Assembly (NCBI RefSeq): GCF_902148845.1
Contig: NC_043763.1
Coordinates: 16,904,894-16,968,893, forward strand
Direction: 5' to 3'
DNA from: Salarias fasciatus
Lineage: Eukaryota > Chordata > Actinopteri > Blenniiformes > Blenniidae
Length of the DNA: 64,000 nt
Part shown: one piece after another, positions 1 through 13,800 of the stretch
Layout of the letters: the number at the start of each line of letters is the position of its first letter
Numbering within the stretch: position 1 is the first letter of the stretch
Made by a program: the position numbers and the translations under genes
The notes under the pieces: generated by a model
Told to the model about the DNA's origin: nothing
What the model saw: only the letters and a program-made list of their open reading frames with translations
The model's database searches: none

Positions 1-382
<382 letters not shown>

Positions 383-3056
383 GCACGTTCCCAATTATAG
401 AGCTCTGTAAGACAGACGTCATAGATGAAATACGATTGGTTAAACAAATGACCCACAATGAGGAGGCCATAATTGAAATGATGTGAGGTCAACGGCAGAT
501 GTGTTGGAACCAAAAATGTCTGTCAGCCCAGAATGTTTGTTTGAAATCAATCAATATGCTCATAAACTGATAGATCTGAGATTTCTGAACATGTACACAA
601 ACCATAACCAGTCTTGTTTTCTTCAAATTGTTTTGAATGTTTAATCTTGCTGCTTTATGTCCTCTATACCAAAGACTTTTTTTCTTCTGTATTTTCTCTT
701 ACTTTTGATCCAGGATTTCAGGCCTATGAATCCTATAGCAATTCCAAAGAACCAATAACAGTATACTATTGTTCTACTGCCCATTGTCCCTTCCTGAAGT
801 GTTAATTCAGGAAGAGCTACCTTTTCCACAAATTTATGTTATTCAGTTTCTGCACAGTCCTTTTGTGTTAAGGTAATCTTAATCTCATTGTGTGAATATC
901 AGGTTCTTTTCTAGGTACGTTATTCCCACAGTTCAAAGATGTACATGTTTGCATCAGATGAAGAACAGCCATATCAGGTTTTATCATGGTCAGCTGCTTT
1001 GGGGTCTTTTCTTTTTCTTGCTTTTTGTTCAGAAGCTGGAAGCAGCCACTGTGGCATCAGATTGCATGGAAAGAACCTCATGAATGCAGTAGCACCTGAA
1101 AGCCGTGACAATTGTATTTTTCAGAGCTGGTCAATAAGGAATCTGTATACAGTATTACAGTTAATACTTTCCTGTCTTAGCTTTGCATTTTGTCCACTAC
1201 AGATGCATTTTTATTACCTGAAATTATGTTACTGATTTCTATGATGTCGACAGCTGGAGATAAATTTGAAAAAAAAAAGTGATTTGTAAAAGGAAAAAAA
1301 AAATACAGTTTTGGACTGATGAAATTAAAAATGGCTCGAATCCAAAAGAAAATGTGTGTTTTTGTTGTACTCTTCTTCAGTTCTGTTGCCACCTGGCAGA
1401 ATGACATCTGCGGCTTCATTATTGATAGTAGCAACTTTCTTGATATTTATTGTCAGTTATCTTATCAAAATGTCAGGTGCACAAATCGAGATTAATGCTC
1501 CTTATCCTTTCTTAATTGAAAAAGAAACCAAGATGTAATGTCACCCTGTTCAATGTGTAGAGGAATAAATATTGGTGTTTGTATTTGTTGATGTAAAGTG
1601 TTGCACAAGATTTTCTTCTGTTTTAACTTATCCACTGAACTCATATGAGCAGTGTCACTTGAGTGTTTTTTTTTTCAGCTACAGAAAACGATTAGATCCA
1701 TCCACACAAGATTCATCTGTAATGTTGATCATCGATGACACTGACAGTCTCACAGGATTTCTAGCAGGTACAATACAAACACTGGTAGAAGCATATTGGA
1801 AATCCCTTCTCTTTATATTCATTGTTATGCATAGCACAACAACATAAAGTATTGCCTGGTTGAATATTTCTTTGTTGTGCCAATACCTAGAAGTAGTGTT
1901 GTTTATTTAAGCACCAAAAAAAACTAGTTACTAAGGAAAATAACTTGCTTTCTATTCTCTTGGGAGTATTACCAGGTATATTAATATTTCAGTGGCTGTG
2001 GTACTGCAGAATTTCTCTGACATTTGTTGAGCTGTCACCACATTGTAGGTCAATCTAATGGCTGGCTCATTCATTCATGGAAAGTGAAGTTAAATCAGTC
2101 AGTTGAAGGAAGAAGCTCTATTTTCTAGATGTCAGTGTTTCTTCTTGAGTGATATAATTATGCATTAATGATGAAAGAACCATCAGTTAAAAAGTTAATA
2201 TAAACTAGCAACATGTGACAGCTCATGAGAAGTAAACAGAGTCAGGAAAACCTTTTATCTCAGTAAAAACAGTAGCCACTAATGACATCTTTTCAAACAT
2301 TTCAGTTCTAGGCTTGTCTCTCTCATTCTTTCCATATTTGCATTAAAGTCTGGTGTTTCCTGGCACCAGCCAATGCAGGCCACCAGATATCAGCTCCGTA
2401 ACGACACTGGCTCAACTGAATAATCCTGATCTTAATCAGGAAGAAACAGCCACAGGCAACTTTTAATGCTACCTCCGGTTGGACATCTTTAATATTTTTG
2501 ATTTCCTACACAAATCCTTCCTGTTAAAAAATATTATTCACATCAATGAGGAGCAGTAGTGCTGTAGGCATAACTTTTTTTTGAAGGATGGCAAAGGTAG
2601 ATGATTAAAAACATGACATTTTTCATAAACCTGAACAAATATCTCCCTTTAAGTGTGGGGAGAATTTTTTTTTTCATTTTATATCGCTGAAGATTTAGAG
2701 AGGAAGTAAAAAAAAGTGTACGTCACTAAATAACATTATGGGTTGCATTTATTTTGGTTTGGTTTGCAGAGGATAGTGGAAATAGTTTAACTGTATACTA
2801 TAGGTACTTTTTGTAGTATAAAAACAGGTACAAGGACAGAAAGGGTAGAAAAAAGGAACTGCCCCTCAAATTTGTAGCTTCAAATGACTATTATTCTTCC
2901 TGTTGTTAGCTACAACTTTAGTCGCAGTGAAATTAATCTCTCATTGTTGTTTAGCTTCAGTCGTCTTGCATGCAGGCACCACGGGCTGATCCCCCAGAGA
3001 CACACAGTGTGTTTTCAGGTCTATTAGACGTCCCCATGGCAACCGAGCCCCCGCAA
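383..3056. other. Intergenic stretch between the two beta-tubulin genes
   Basis: AT-rich, with no convincing gene. The first few hundred bases are presumably 3' UTR of the left tubulin. Short open frames around 1356-1850 have splice-like borders but no recognisable protein and no partner exons. I see no tRNA or transposon ends here. Confidence 0.6.
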
Positions 3057-3170
3057 CACTGTCCAATGAAAAGTCGACATGAAGTTATAATGCCCAATCA
3101 AATGTCGAGCTACTTCTGATTGACATTCATTTCGTCCAATCAGGTTTAAGCACTGGCTAAATATAACAGC
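3057..3170 (+). promoter_or_regulatory. Core promoter of the complete beta-tubulin gene
   Basis: Three CCAAT boxes (3063-3067, 3094-3098, 3136-3140) precede a TATA-like TAAATATA at 3158-3165. This lies about 110 bp before the ATG at 3276. Spacing and composition fit a strong RNA polymerase II promoter; the transcription start would be near 3190. Confidence 0.65.
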
Positions 3171-3275
3171 GTGTCCGCCTTCTCACCTTACTCAGTGTCT
3201 AGCAGCACAGCGGTACCTCAGACTTTTTCTCTGCGGTTGTTTTTTTTTTTGGTTAGTTTTCAATTCAGACCGAAA

Positions 3276-5690
<2,415 letters not shown>

Positions 5691-5709
5691 AGCGACTCGC
5701 ACAGTCGTC

Positions 5710-5771
5710 CTACTATGCAACATTGAAGGTCACGTTAAGGCTACTATGCAACATTGAAGGTCATGTTAAGG
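5710..5771 (+). repeat. 31-bp tandem duplication in tubulin 3' UTR
   Basis: The unit CTACTATGCAACATTGAAGG plus 11 more bases occurs twice in a row (5710-5740 and 5741-5771) with one difference (CAC versus CAT). It starts 20 bp after the stop codon. Confidence 0.9.
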
Positions 5772-5850
5772 CTTTTTTCTGAATGAAGTCTGTTCCCAGC
5801 TGTTGACATCTTTTCAGTCATTTACAAGTCTAATTTGTTGGGTTGAATAT

Positions 5851-5856
5851 AATAAA
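5851..5856 (+). terminator. Poly(A) signal of the complete beta-tubulin
   Basis: AATAAA, 161 bases after the stop codon and followed by a GT/T-rich stretch (TGTGTGG, then TTTTTGTTTTTTTG). Confidence 0.8.
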
Positions 5857-6019
5857 GGTTATTATTTGAACTCCAATGTGTGGATTAATACTTTTTGTTT
5901 TTTTGTATGTCTCTTGTACATAATCTGGTTGCTTCTACTAAAGTATCAAATATTTTAAAAATAACCTGAATACCATTTAGTGTAAGTTCCTTTTCACCCT
6001 GCGCAGAGGTCCGATCGGG

Positions 6020-6180
6020 CAATTCCATTCTTTAGACCGCTTTATCCACCTCGGGGCCATGGAGCGCTGGAGCTGAGCACATCTGACTGGCAGAAGGAAG
6101 GACACATCCTGGATAGATTACCAGCCCTTCACAGAGCAAACAGTCACCAGAGTACTTGGCGAAAACCCAAGTGTGTAAAG
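6020..6180 (-). repeat. Fragment of a common fish interspersed repeat (3' part, reversed)
   Basis: Text such as CCGCTTTATCCACCTCGGGG followed by a rearranged ACATCCTGGATAGATTACCAGCCCTTCACAGAG resembles the 3' half of a widespread tRNA-headed teleost repeat, whose intact form has 'gtaccctggacaggtcgccagtccatcac'. It is diverged and has no head. A second weak fragment lies near 6730-6780. Confidence 0.45.
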
Positions 6181-9100
6181 GGATCATGGTGATAAATACT
6201 GTATACTGCCAGAGTAGCACACTGAGCAACTTCATCTCACCAGATATCATTTCCTCTTCAACTGAAACCAAAACAGACCGGTCAACTTTCAGATCATCCT
6301 GGAGATGATCCTCATATTCATGCACAAACAAGTTGTTTGTCTCATATCAGAGGAAATGATCTGTTAGGGAAGGTCTTTAATCTGGCAACATCGGTCATCT
6401 TCCCCTCATTAAATTCATGTTCCTTCAACCCTGGTGATGTTACAAACGATCACAAGCTGCACGTTAGAAATGCTGGTCTCAATGTGCAGGAACATGATGG
6501 TTTAGAGGACAGCTCCACCTCATCCACTAAGAATCTGAGATGTAGTTTGCACTGACGTGATCAGTGGATAAATTCAGATTTGCTATCCAAATCACACTGA
6601 AGGATTAGAACCAGAAAGGGTCGTGTAGAGCAGGAGGGAAGTGGCTGCAGTGTTTGACTGGCAAATAACAAATTGACATCACCGTGGCTCAGACCTCACC
6701 ACTCCCATGTCGACAGGAAGTTAAGCTTTTTATCCATCCTTTCGTCCGCCTGGAGCTGATCTCATCTGAAACTGGGCTGAAAGCATTTCAACTTAATTCC
6801 AGTCAACTTCAGTCTGAGTCATACCTTTAAGTCCGAACAATTTTATTCATAAAATTCCAACTTCTCCTGAAACTTCTTACAGTTTTAAACTCAAAACAAG
6901 TGACAAACATGATTTAAAAAAAGAAACCACCCCCCTGGAGTTAAATCTGCTGGATATTCATGCATTGTCTTGTTTTCTTATTTGCTCTCCCTATCGCTTC
7001 ACTGACTTATCGTTTTATGGAACTGATATGTTTTATGTAGCTTTATGGTTGCCAGTCTCATGTTAAGTGTGTGTTTTTTCCCTTTTAGAGGTCTGACTGG
7101 CTCTGTTTAATTTTCTACCAGCTTTCACTTCTCCTTTGTTTCACCTATTTAATCCCATCTTTGTCCAGCTTCTCTTCTAGTTTTGACCACTACATCATTT
7201 ATTACACCACTTTCTTGAGGCGACAGAGCTAAATAAAGCTTGACAAATGTAGAATCACAGACACAAAGACTGTAAACGTGCTCCTGCAGTTTTCCCATCG
7301 ATTTGTTTTCACATTATTACAAAACGAAAACTGATAACATGACATTTTCCCCCCATAAAACCACTATTAGAAACCAGACTTTTGCTTTCATACCAAAGCA
7401 ATACAGAGATTCAAATACTTAATGGAAATCCAGCATTTTCTGTAAATGGCACTATACACTTTAGTCTTTTTTTTTTAAAATGACCATTCATCATCAGGAA
7501 GCTTCACACAGCCTTAGGTTATTTCCAGCAGCGGTGACGATGACGGTGTGTAAATCAGGCTCGTAGATTCCATCACTGGACAATGGTGAGCTGTTTCAAA
7601 CTGTGGCTGAGAGCAGAGGCGACGCTGCTTTCACTTTTAGTGTCTGCGGCAGCTTCGCTTAATTCCATCGACACAAACGTGAAGTGAAAATAAAAGCACC
7701 TCGGCATCTGAGAGTAAACATAAAAAAAAACAAACAAACAAACCTGTGAACAGATACAACTAAAAGTATAGGCATTTAAATCGACTCTTCTCCTGAACCC
7801 AGAGACAGAAACAAGTCCATCGCATTCCTGATCACAGAGAACAGGAAGGAGTCCAAAGATTTGAATAGAATGCAAAAAAACACATAATTCTCATAATTGG
7901 TCACAAACATGGAAAAAAAATATATTGTCCACCACCAAAGGAGATTTCTGCCCAACTTAACTTTTTTCTGAAGTCAGGACAAGTTAGTTAGACAAGAGGA
8001 GGGGAGAGAACTTAAAACAACTGGGAATCCTGCTAAAGGCTGCTAAAGGAAGACTAACTTCACAATCGTAATTCCAAGGAGGTTAGAAGATATGTAAAAA
8101 AAACAAAACAAAAAAAAAAAAACAGGATACAGCAACCTTTTGATTCACAATACAACACAGGAACATGAGACATTCCCAGTAACACCTTCTGTCTGTTCAT
8201 GGAAACTATGAGCTCACCTTGAATCTGATGGTAGCAACATATTTCAAAACCAGCTGAGACATGCGGCTCTTCAATGATTCACAGATTCAAGTTAAAGAAG
8301 AAGAGGAGACGACATGTCAACAACTTATTAAAAGGCTTTTATCTCCCTAAAGCACAAAACAAAGGGCTTGAAGCTGGCTCCAGTGAAGACGATTTGTGCA
8401 CATTAAGATTTAAAATGACCTATTTAGTCTTTATCCTGTCTTATTTGTTGTTATGTTCTTTCAGTTTAGACTTTGTGGAGCAATGCTTAAAGGAATTTTT
8501 ACTCTGGTAATTAAAAAAGTATATGTATTTTTCTGTAAAATGTCACAATTGTTCGAAAAATTCTGGAAAAACAGCTGGAAATTTCTCACCATTCTCACTT
8601 GTAACTGAAACTTTATAAATGCAACATAATATACAGTTTTACTGTATATATGAAACTTTATTTTAAAGGTGAAATGTGTTTTGCGTGTTTCGCTAAAAAG
8701 AAGGTCCATGAAATTCAAACTGAGCTCAAATTTATCATGAAATAGTCAAATGTTTTCCTCCTAACATCTGAAATGTTGTCCATGGACATTTGTGAATAAA
8801 AGTCAGGTTGATGAGATTGAGGCCTTGTTTTTATTTACACATTGTCCCAACCGTTTTCAAACTGAGGTTACAGTCCTCATAGGAAGGTTAACAAAAAGCC
8901 AATGGAGAGAGGAGGGAAAGCAGTCAGGGGATAAGGCAACATAATAAGAAGAAGGTAACAGAGGAAGAAACAAATATCAGACGAGTGGTTAAATTCCAAC
9001 AAAAGATGAGAGGAAGTGTAACATTTTTTTTTAAAAAAGATTACAAGGATACATAATCAAGGATATTTCAAATAAATCTCACCTGTATGACAAGATAACT

Positions 9101-9458
9101 GTAGTATTCAACTATTTAAATTTTAAAGTACACCGGGTGTCTGAGTAGAGTGGGTCGAAGTGGTAAACATAAATATGGGCACTGTGGAGGTTCTCGGCTC
9201 AACTGAGAAGGTTTAAGATAAATTAAGTATTCTTTATCTTCTCCTTTCCTCTGCCTCATGCAATTCCACGTTTATGAAATCCTTGTGCGTTGTGGAGGGC
9301 AGCGGACAGCCACTGCCGGTGTGCGGTCGTCGTGTTCCCCGTTATTTCTGTCTGTGTTTCAGTCTCACGCTACCTGGCGGCTGTGTGCGTCCAGCCCGAC
9401 CTCTGTGCGAGCTGCTTGGCGTTTCAGAGCGAGCGTCCTGCGGCCGGGGAGGGCAGCG
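6181..9458. other. Intergenic region and probable zmym4 3' UTR
   Basis: No gene recognised. The right part is probably the 3' UTR of zmym4, which is transcribed leftward. AATAAA on the minus strand occurs at 8830-8835 and 8657-8662 (TTTATT on plus), roughly 630 and 800 bases beyond the stop. Long A-runs near 7720 and 8098-8122 are plain low complexity. Confidence 0.45.
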
Positions 9459-10788
9459 TCACGGCGAGCCGTCGCCCTCGGAGCCGGCTGTGGACTGGTG
9501 CGCCTGCTGGACCTCTCTGACGGCCAGAATGCGTGTGAGCATGCTCTGTAGCGTGCTGCTGTCCAGCGACTGATCGGTGAACCAGTGGGGGCTGTTGAGG
9601 GCAGAAAAAGAAAACAAAAAGATAATGTAGGTAAAGATAAACCATTTAACACTCCAGTTTGGCTTTCTGGTTGTTCCATGATGGAAGTTTGTGGCAAAAC
9701 CATGAAGAACATGAGTGTATCTGCTGCAGACAGGTGGAATAACCAGCAGGGCAAAGTGGAAACGAGGACTCAGCAGAGCCGAGGACGCCTGCATGAGGGT
9801 ATGAGTGTAACAACGCCACATAAAGACTCTGACCTTTGTGTGTGGACATTCTGCTCGGGCTGGAGGTAAAACAGGTCGCTTCTCTTCCTCACAGACTCCG
9901 GGCTGTTGGACAGATGAGAACAGAGGTCATACGTCTCTACTGAAGAACTAAAGAACTGCGTAGAACTGGAGACTAAATGAGTTGGCATGACAGTTTGTCT
10001 CACCATCTGGAGAGGTAGAACTCATAAAGTCGGACAGGACAGTGCAGAGGGTTGGAGACGTTCTCCACCATCTCCAGGTCTCCGTTGTCCTCTCCGGGCT
10101 TTTTTCTCTTTTTCTCTAAAAACAGAACAGTCACCCTCAAGCTTTCACAAAACAACGAGAGCATGAGAAAAAGTGTAAATGCTGGTGATTTTTACAGAGT
10201 TTAAAACAAACCCGTCTCTTCAGAGCTGGGAGGGGCCTCCTTGCTTCTCTGGTACTGGAAGTAGTGGATTTTGCCGCCTCGACTGCAGGGTTTAGAACAG
10301 CGAGCCAGGTGGGAAAAGGACAGGCGCTGGTGCTCCGCCACGGTGGTCAGCTTGAAGTTCTTGGTGCAGAAGAAGAGCAGAGTGTTGAGTAAAACTATTG
10401 GAGAGTACGCTCCCAGCTGCTTACACTCCCACAGGTAGGACTCCTCGATACGAGAGGAAACAGCACAACCTGCAGGCGGGGAGAAGAAAGATGAGAGATT
10501 CAATGTTTCTCTTCTGGAAGCTCATTTGTGTGGATCATTCTGCTGTATGGCGCTGAGGACTTTAACACTGAGAGACACAAGACAGTGACATTACCGCCAG
10601 GCAGCTGCTTCGGTTTCCAGACTTGGAGTATCACCGTGATTTCCGAGGCAAAGTCGCTATACAGCTCGTCAGTGAAGATGTTCTCTATGCGGCCCTTTAT
10701 GAAAAGATACTGTCAAGGAAGAGAGTGACAATAAGTCACTCCATCAGAAAGAGACAGACAAGAGAGAAACCAATGGGGCAGTGAGTGA

Positions 10789-10856
<68 letters not shown>

Positions 10857-13800
10857 ACCTGTTGTATCCCCAGACAGAGGTAGAAGATGCTGTCAGGGCT
10901 GTAGGCGTCTCCATTAGGCCGCCGTACCTCTCTGATGAAGCGAGATAGAGCAAAGCTCAGCTCAGAAGAGCTGCACTGAAACACATCTTCGCTAACATTC
11001 CCCGGACAGGCTGCAAGGGACAGACAGTGCAAAACACAGGCGATTAGTGGCCGAGCGACAGCAAAACATGAAGCAAAACAAGGAGCGAAGTCGTACAGTC
11101 TTGTGGCTGCTGATTGCGCCGTTGGGCCCAGCTCTTCCAGGCTCTGACTCCGTACATGTGGTTTAGTTTGGAGATGGGCGGAGCTGCCGCTGTGCTTCGC
11201 TCCAAAGAGCCAGTCCGCCTCCGACCCTGCAAAGGAGGTTGATGAATACTCCGCGAGAGCACGCAGCAAAAAAAGACTGAGCTGGTTTCACAGCAGTTTC
11301 ACAGCCCTTCATTTAAAGAATTCTACAGTAATCAGGGATGTCGCACCCGTTTCCTGCCAGAGGAACCCTCTCTGGGTCTCTTCACTCCTCGCTTTGGAGC
11401 AGAGACCTTCTGAACAAGTGATTCTGTAAAGACACACAAACAATACACTTGTGAAACATGGTGTTTGTTCGCACATCAAATTCGGCGAAATGCCATTTAT
11501 ATAAATTCACATTAATACTGATGACGTTCCACATCACCTGTTGGAAAGTCTGTCTCTAAGTCCATCATTGGGGAGGAGGGGGGCTGTTCAGGGGGGGCGC
11601 TCGCTGCTTGGTTTGTGTCTGGGTGGCTTTGAGGATCAGCTGGCTCTGAGCTCTTCTCTGGACTTCCAGGGACCGCGAGGTCAGCCTGAGCTGCTTTTTG
11701 AGTTTCCTCATCTGCACTGATTGCAGGAGCGACATGTCTGGACTGCAGGTCTGAAGCGTCAGTCCTGCTCCGGTCTGCAGTGGAAACACAACAGCAGGTA
11801 TGAAGATGAAGCTTGCTGATCTGCAAAGAAGTGGGAAAAACATAAAACATCCAGACCTGGATGTGAAGCAGCCTCATCTTTCTCCTCGTCTCCAATCACA
11901 TCCACTGCTTCAGACTGGACAGCCGCATCCTTCATTTCTTTCTGTGGTGACATTACAACGGGAACTGGAATCTAAAATAAAACACAGAAGATGGTATAAT
12001 TTCCTGCAGAAAACGCTCTGAAAATAATCAAAGCTTCATGTTAGAGGTTGTGACGCAGTGGGACGTACAGGCATGGGCACCGGCATCACAACGGGAGCGT
12101 GTTGGGAGTACATGCTCATAGGCACTGGAATGTAGACGGGCACCGGCACTGGAACCATCACCATTTTCACTTTCTGCTCCTCTGTTGGAGGAAAAAGGAG
12201 ACAAGAAGCATTTTCATCATTCAAAAGACTTTTTTTTCCTTTAATTAAAAGAAGAAGAAAAGCTAAATGTGAGCCAACCAATCAACTCAGTTTGTTACTA
12301 AAGTCTCAAAGAAAAACCTCATCTGCAGTAAACTAACATCGCTGTAAAAACAATGGAGTTTATTACAGTAATTTTCCTCCAAATAATTTACAATTTTGTT
12401 CTATTTTACCATAATCCTGCTGCATTTTTTTTTGCTCAAATAAAACCCATAACTAATAATTTCATTTAGCATGTTCTTATCGCATCATTGGCAATTTATA
12501 GTAATAAATTGTTGAGAATAATACAGGTAGCATTGAGTGACAGATTTATGCGGTGGAGAATAAATCCTTTACAGGATAATAGTGCCGTCACTCATAGAGA
12601 GAATGTCATTGAGCTCCTTCTTAATTTTCTTTATTTTGAACCACTTAACAAATCAAGAGTTTTATCTTAAAATATAGACATTAGAAGTGATCCTTTTCTG
12701 TGTGGAGTTTACATGTTCTCTCTGTGCTTGTGTGAGTTTTTTGTCGATATTACCCAGCTGATTTCCTCACACAGTCCCAGTATAAATGGCCTGGTACCAA
12801 TTGATGCGTATAAATTGCCTCGAGGCTCTACAGCTCTAAGTTGGAGAAATCAGTATTGAAGATTGGAACTTATTCTCACGGTACAGCTTGAATTCAACAA
12901 TGAAAGACACCTGTTGTTCACCTGTTGTGAGGTCTGGGAGTCTAATCCAGGAATTACATACACAGGAGGATAAGTGCACCACAGTAGAAGTTCAAATTTC
13001 TTGAAACAATACTGATTTGATTAAACCTCTTGAACAGGGCAGCTGTGGTGGAAAGTTGCAGGCTCAGTTCCCCATCTCTTCTCGTCAAAATGTCCTTGAG
13101 CAAGACACCGAACCTCCAAATTGCTCCGAATGGAAGGACTGAGCATCTCGTATGGCAGCCGCCTCCGTTGATGTGTGAATGGATGAATGGGATTAAGAGT
13201 GGAAAGGTTTAATCATCTTCGTTTCAGGTTTTGGTCTCAGGACATCCCTCAGCTCTCGGAGATCTCCGTCCCTCAGACACAGACTGGATTCAAACAGCAC
13301 TGCTAATTTGACACAGATTCATTCTGTGGGAGTGGAACACCTCTGGTGCCTCTGTGGTCATTTCCTGGTTTAGTCCAGTTGGTAGCACTGGAAAAACTGA
13401 CATTCAGCCTCAGGAATAGAATAAATCTTTACAGGTCTAAATTCATTTGAAATCCACATTAAGGTCGTGGAGAGAAACCCCATTTATAAATAAAAATTAC
13501 AGCCCTATATTTCTCATGTTAAGTGTCTGTTTATTATTGCAACTTTTTTTTTTTTTTTTTTTACCATTTGTGAGTTTCTTTTTACTGTAGAAAGAAAAAA
13601 TATTAAAAGGAAAGTTACTTTGTATGGTTAGCATACAGAGTTGTTTATCTAAATTATGAATCTAATGGGAAAAAAAAACTCCTAAAGAACAAGTTCATGA
13701 AAGATGACTGATTGAACCAAAGACACATGCTGTGGATATGAGGAAAATGTTCTTAAAAGCAACTTTGAGGTCATGTCAGACGAATATTTGCCTTCAAGTT

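Noticed and set aside
1356-1847. Two small plus-strand frames between the tubulin genes with splice-like borders
   Set aside because: No recognisable protein, no partner exons, and AT-rich sequence where such borders arise by chance.
9258-9573. Overlapping plus-strand frames of about 75-100 residues beyond the zmym4 stop
   Set aside because: They run antisense to the GC-rich last exon and 3' UTR of zmym4 and look like composition effects.
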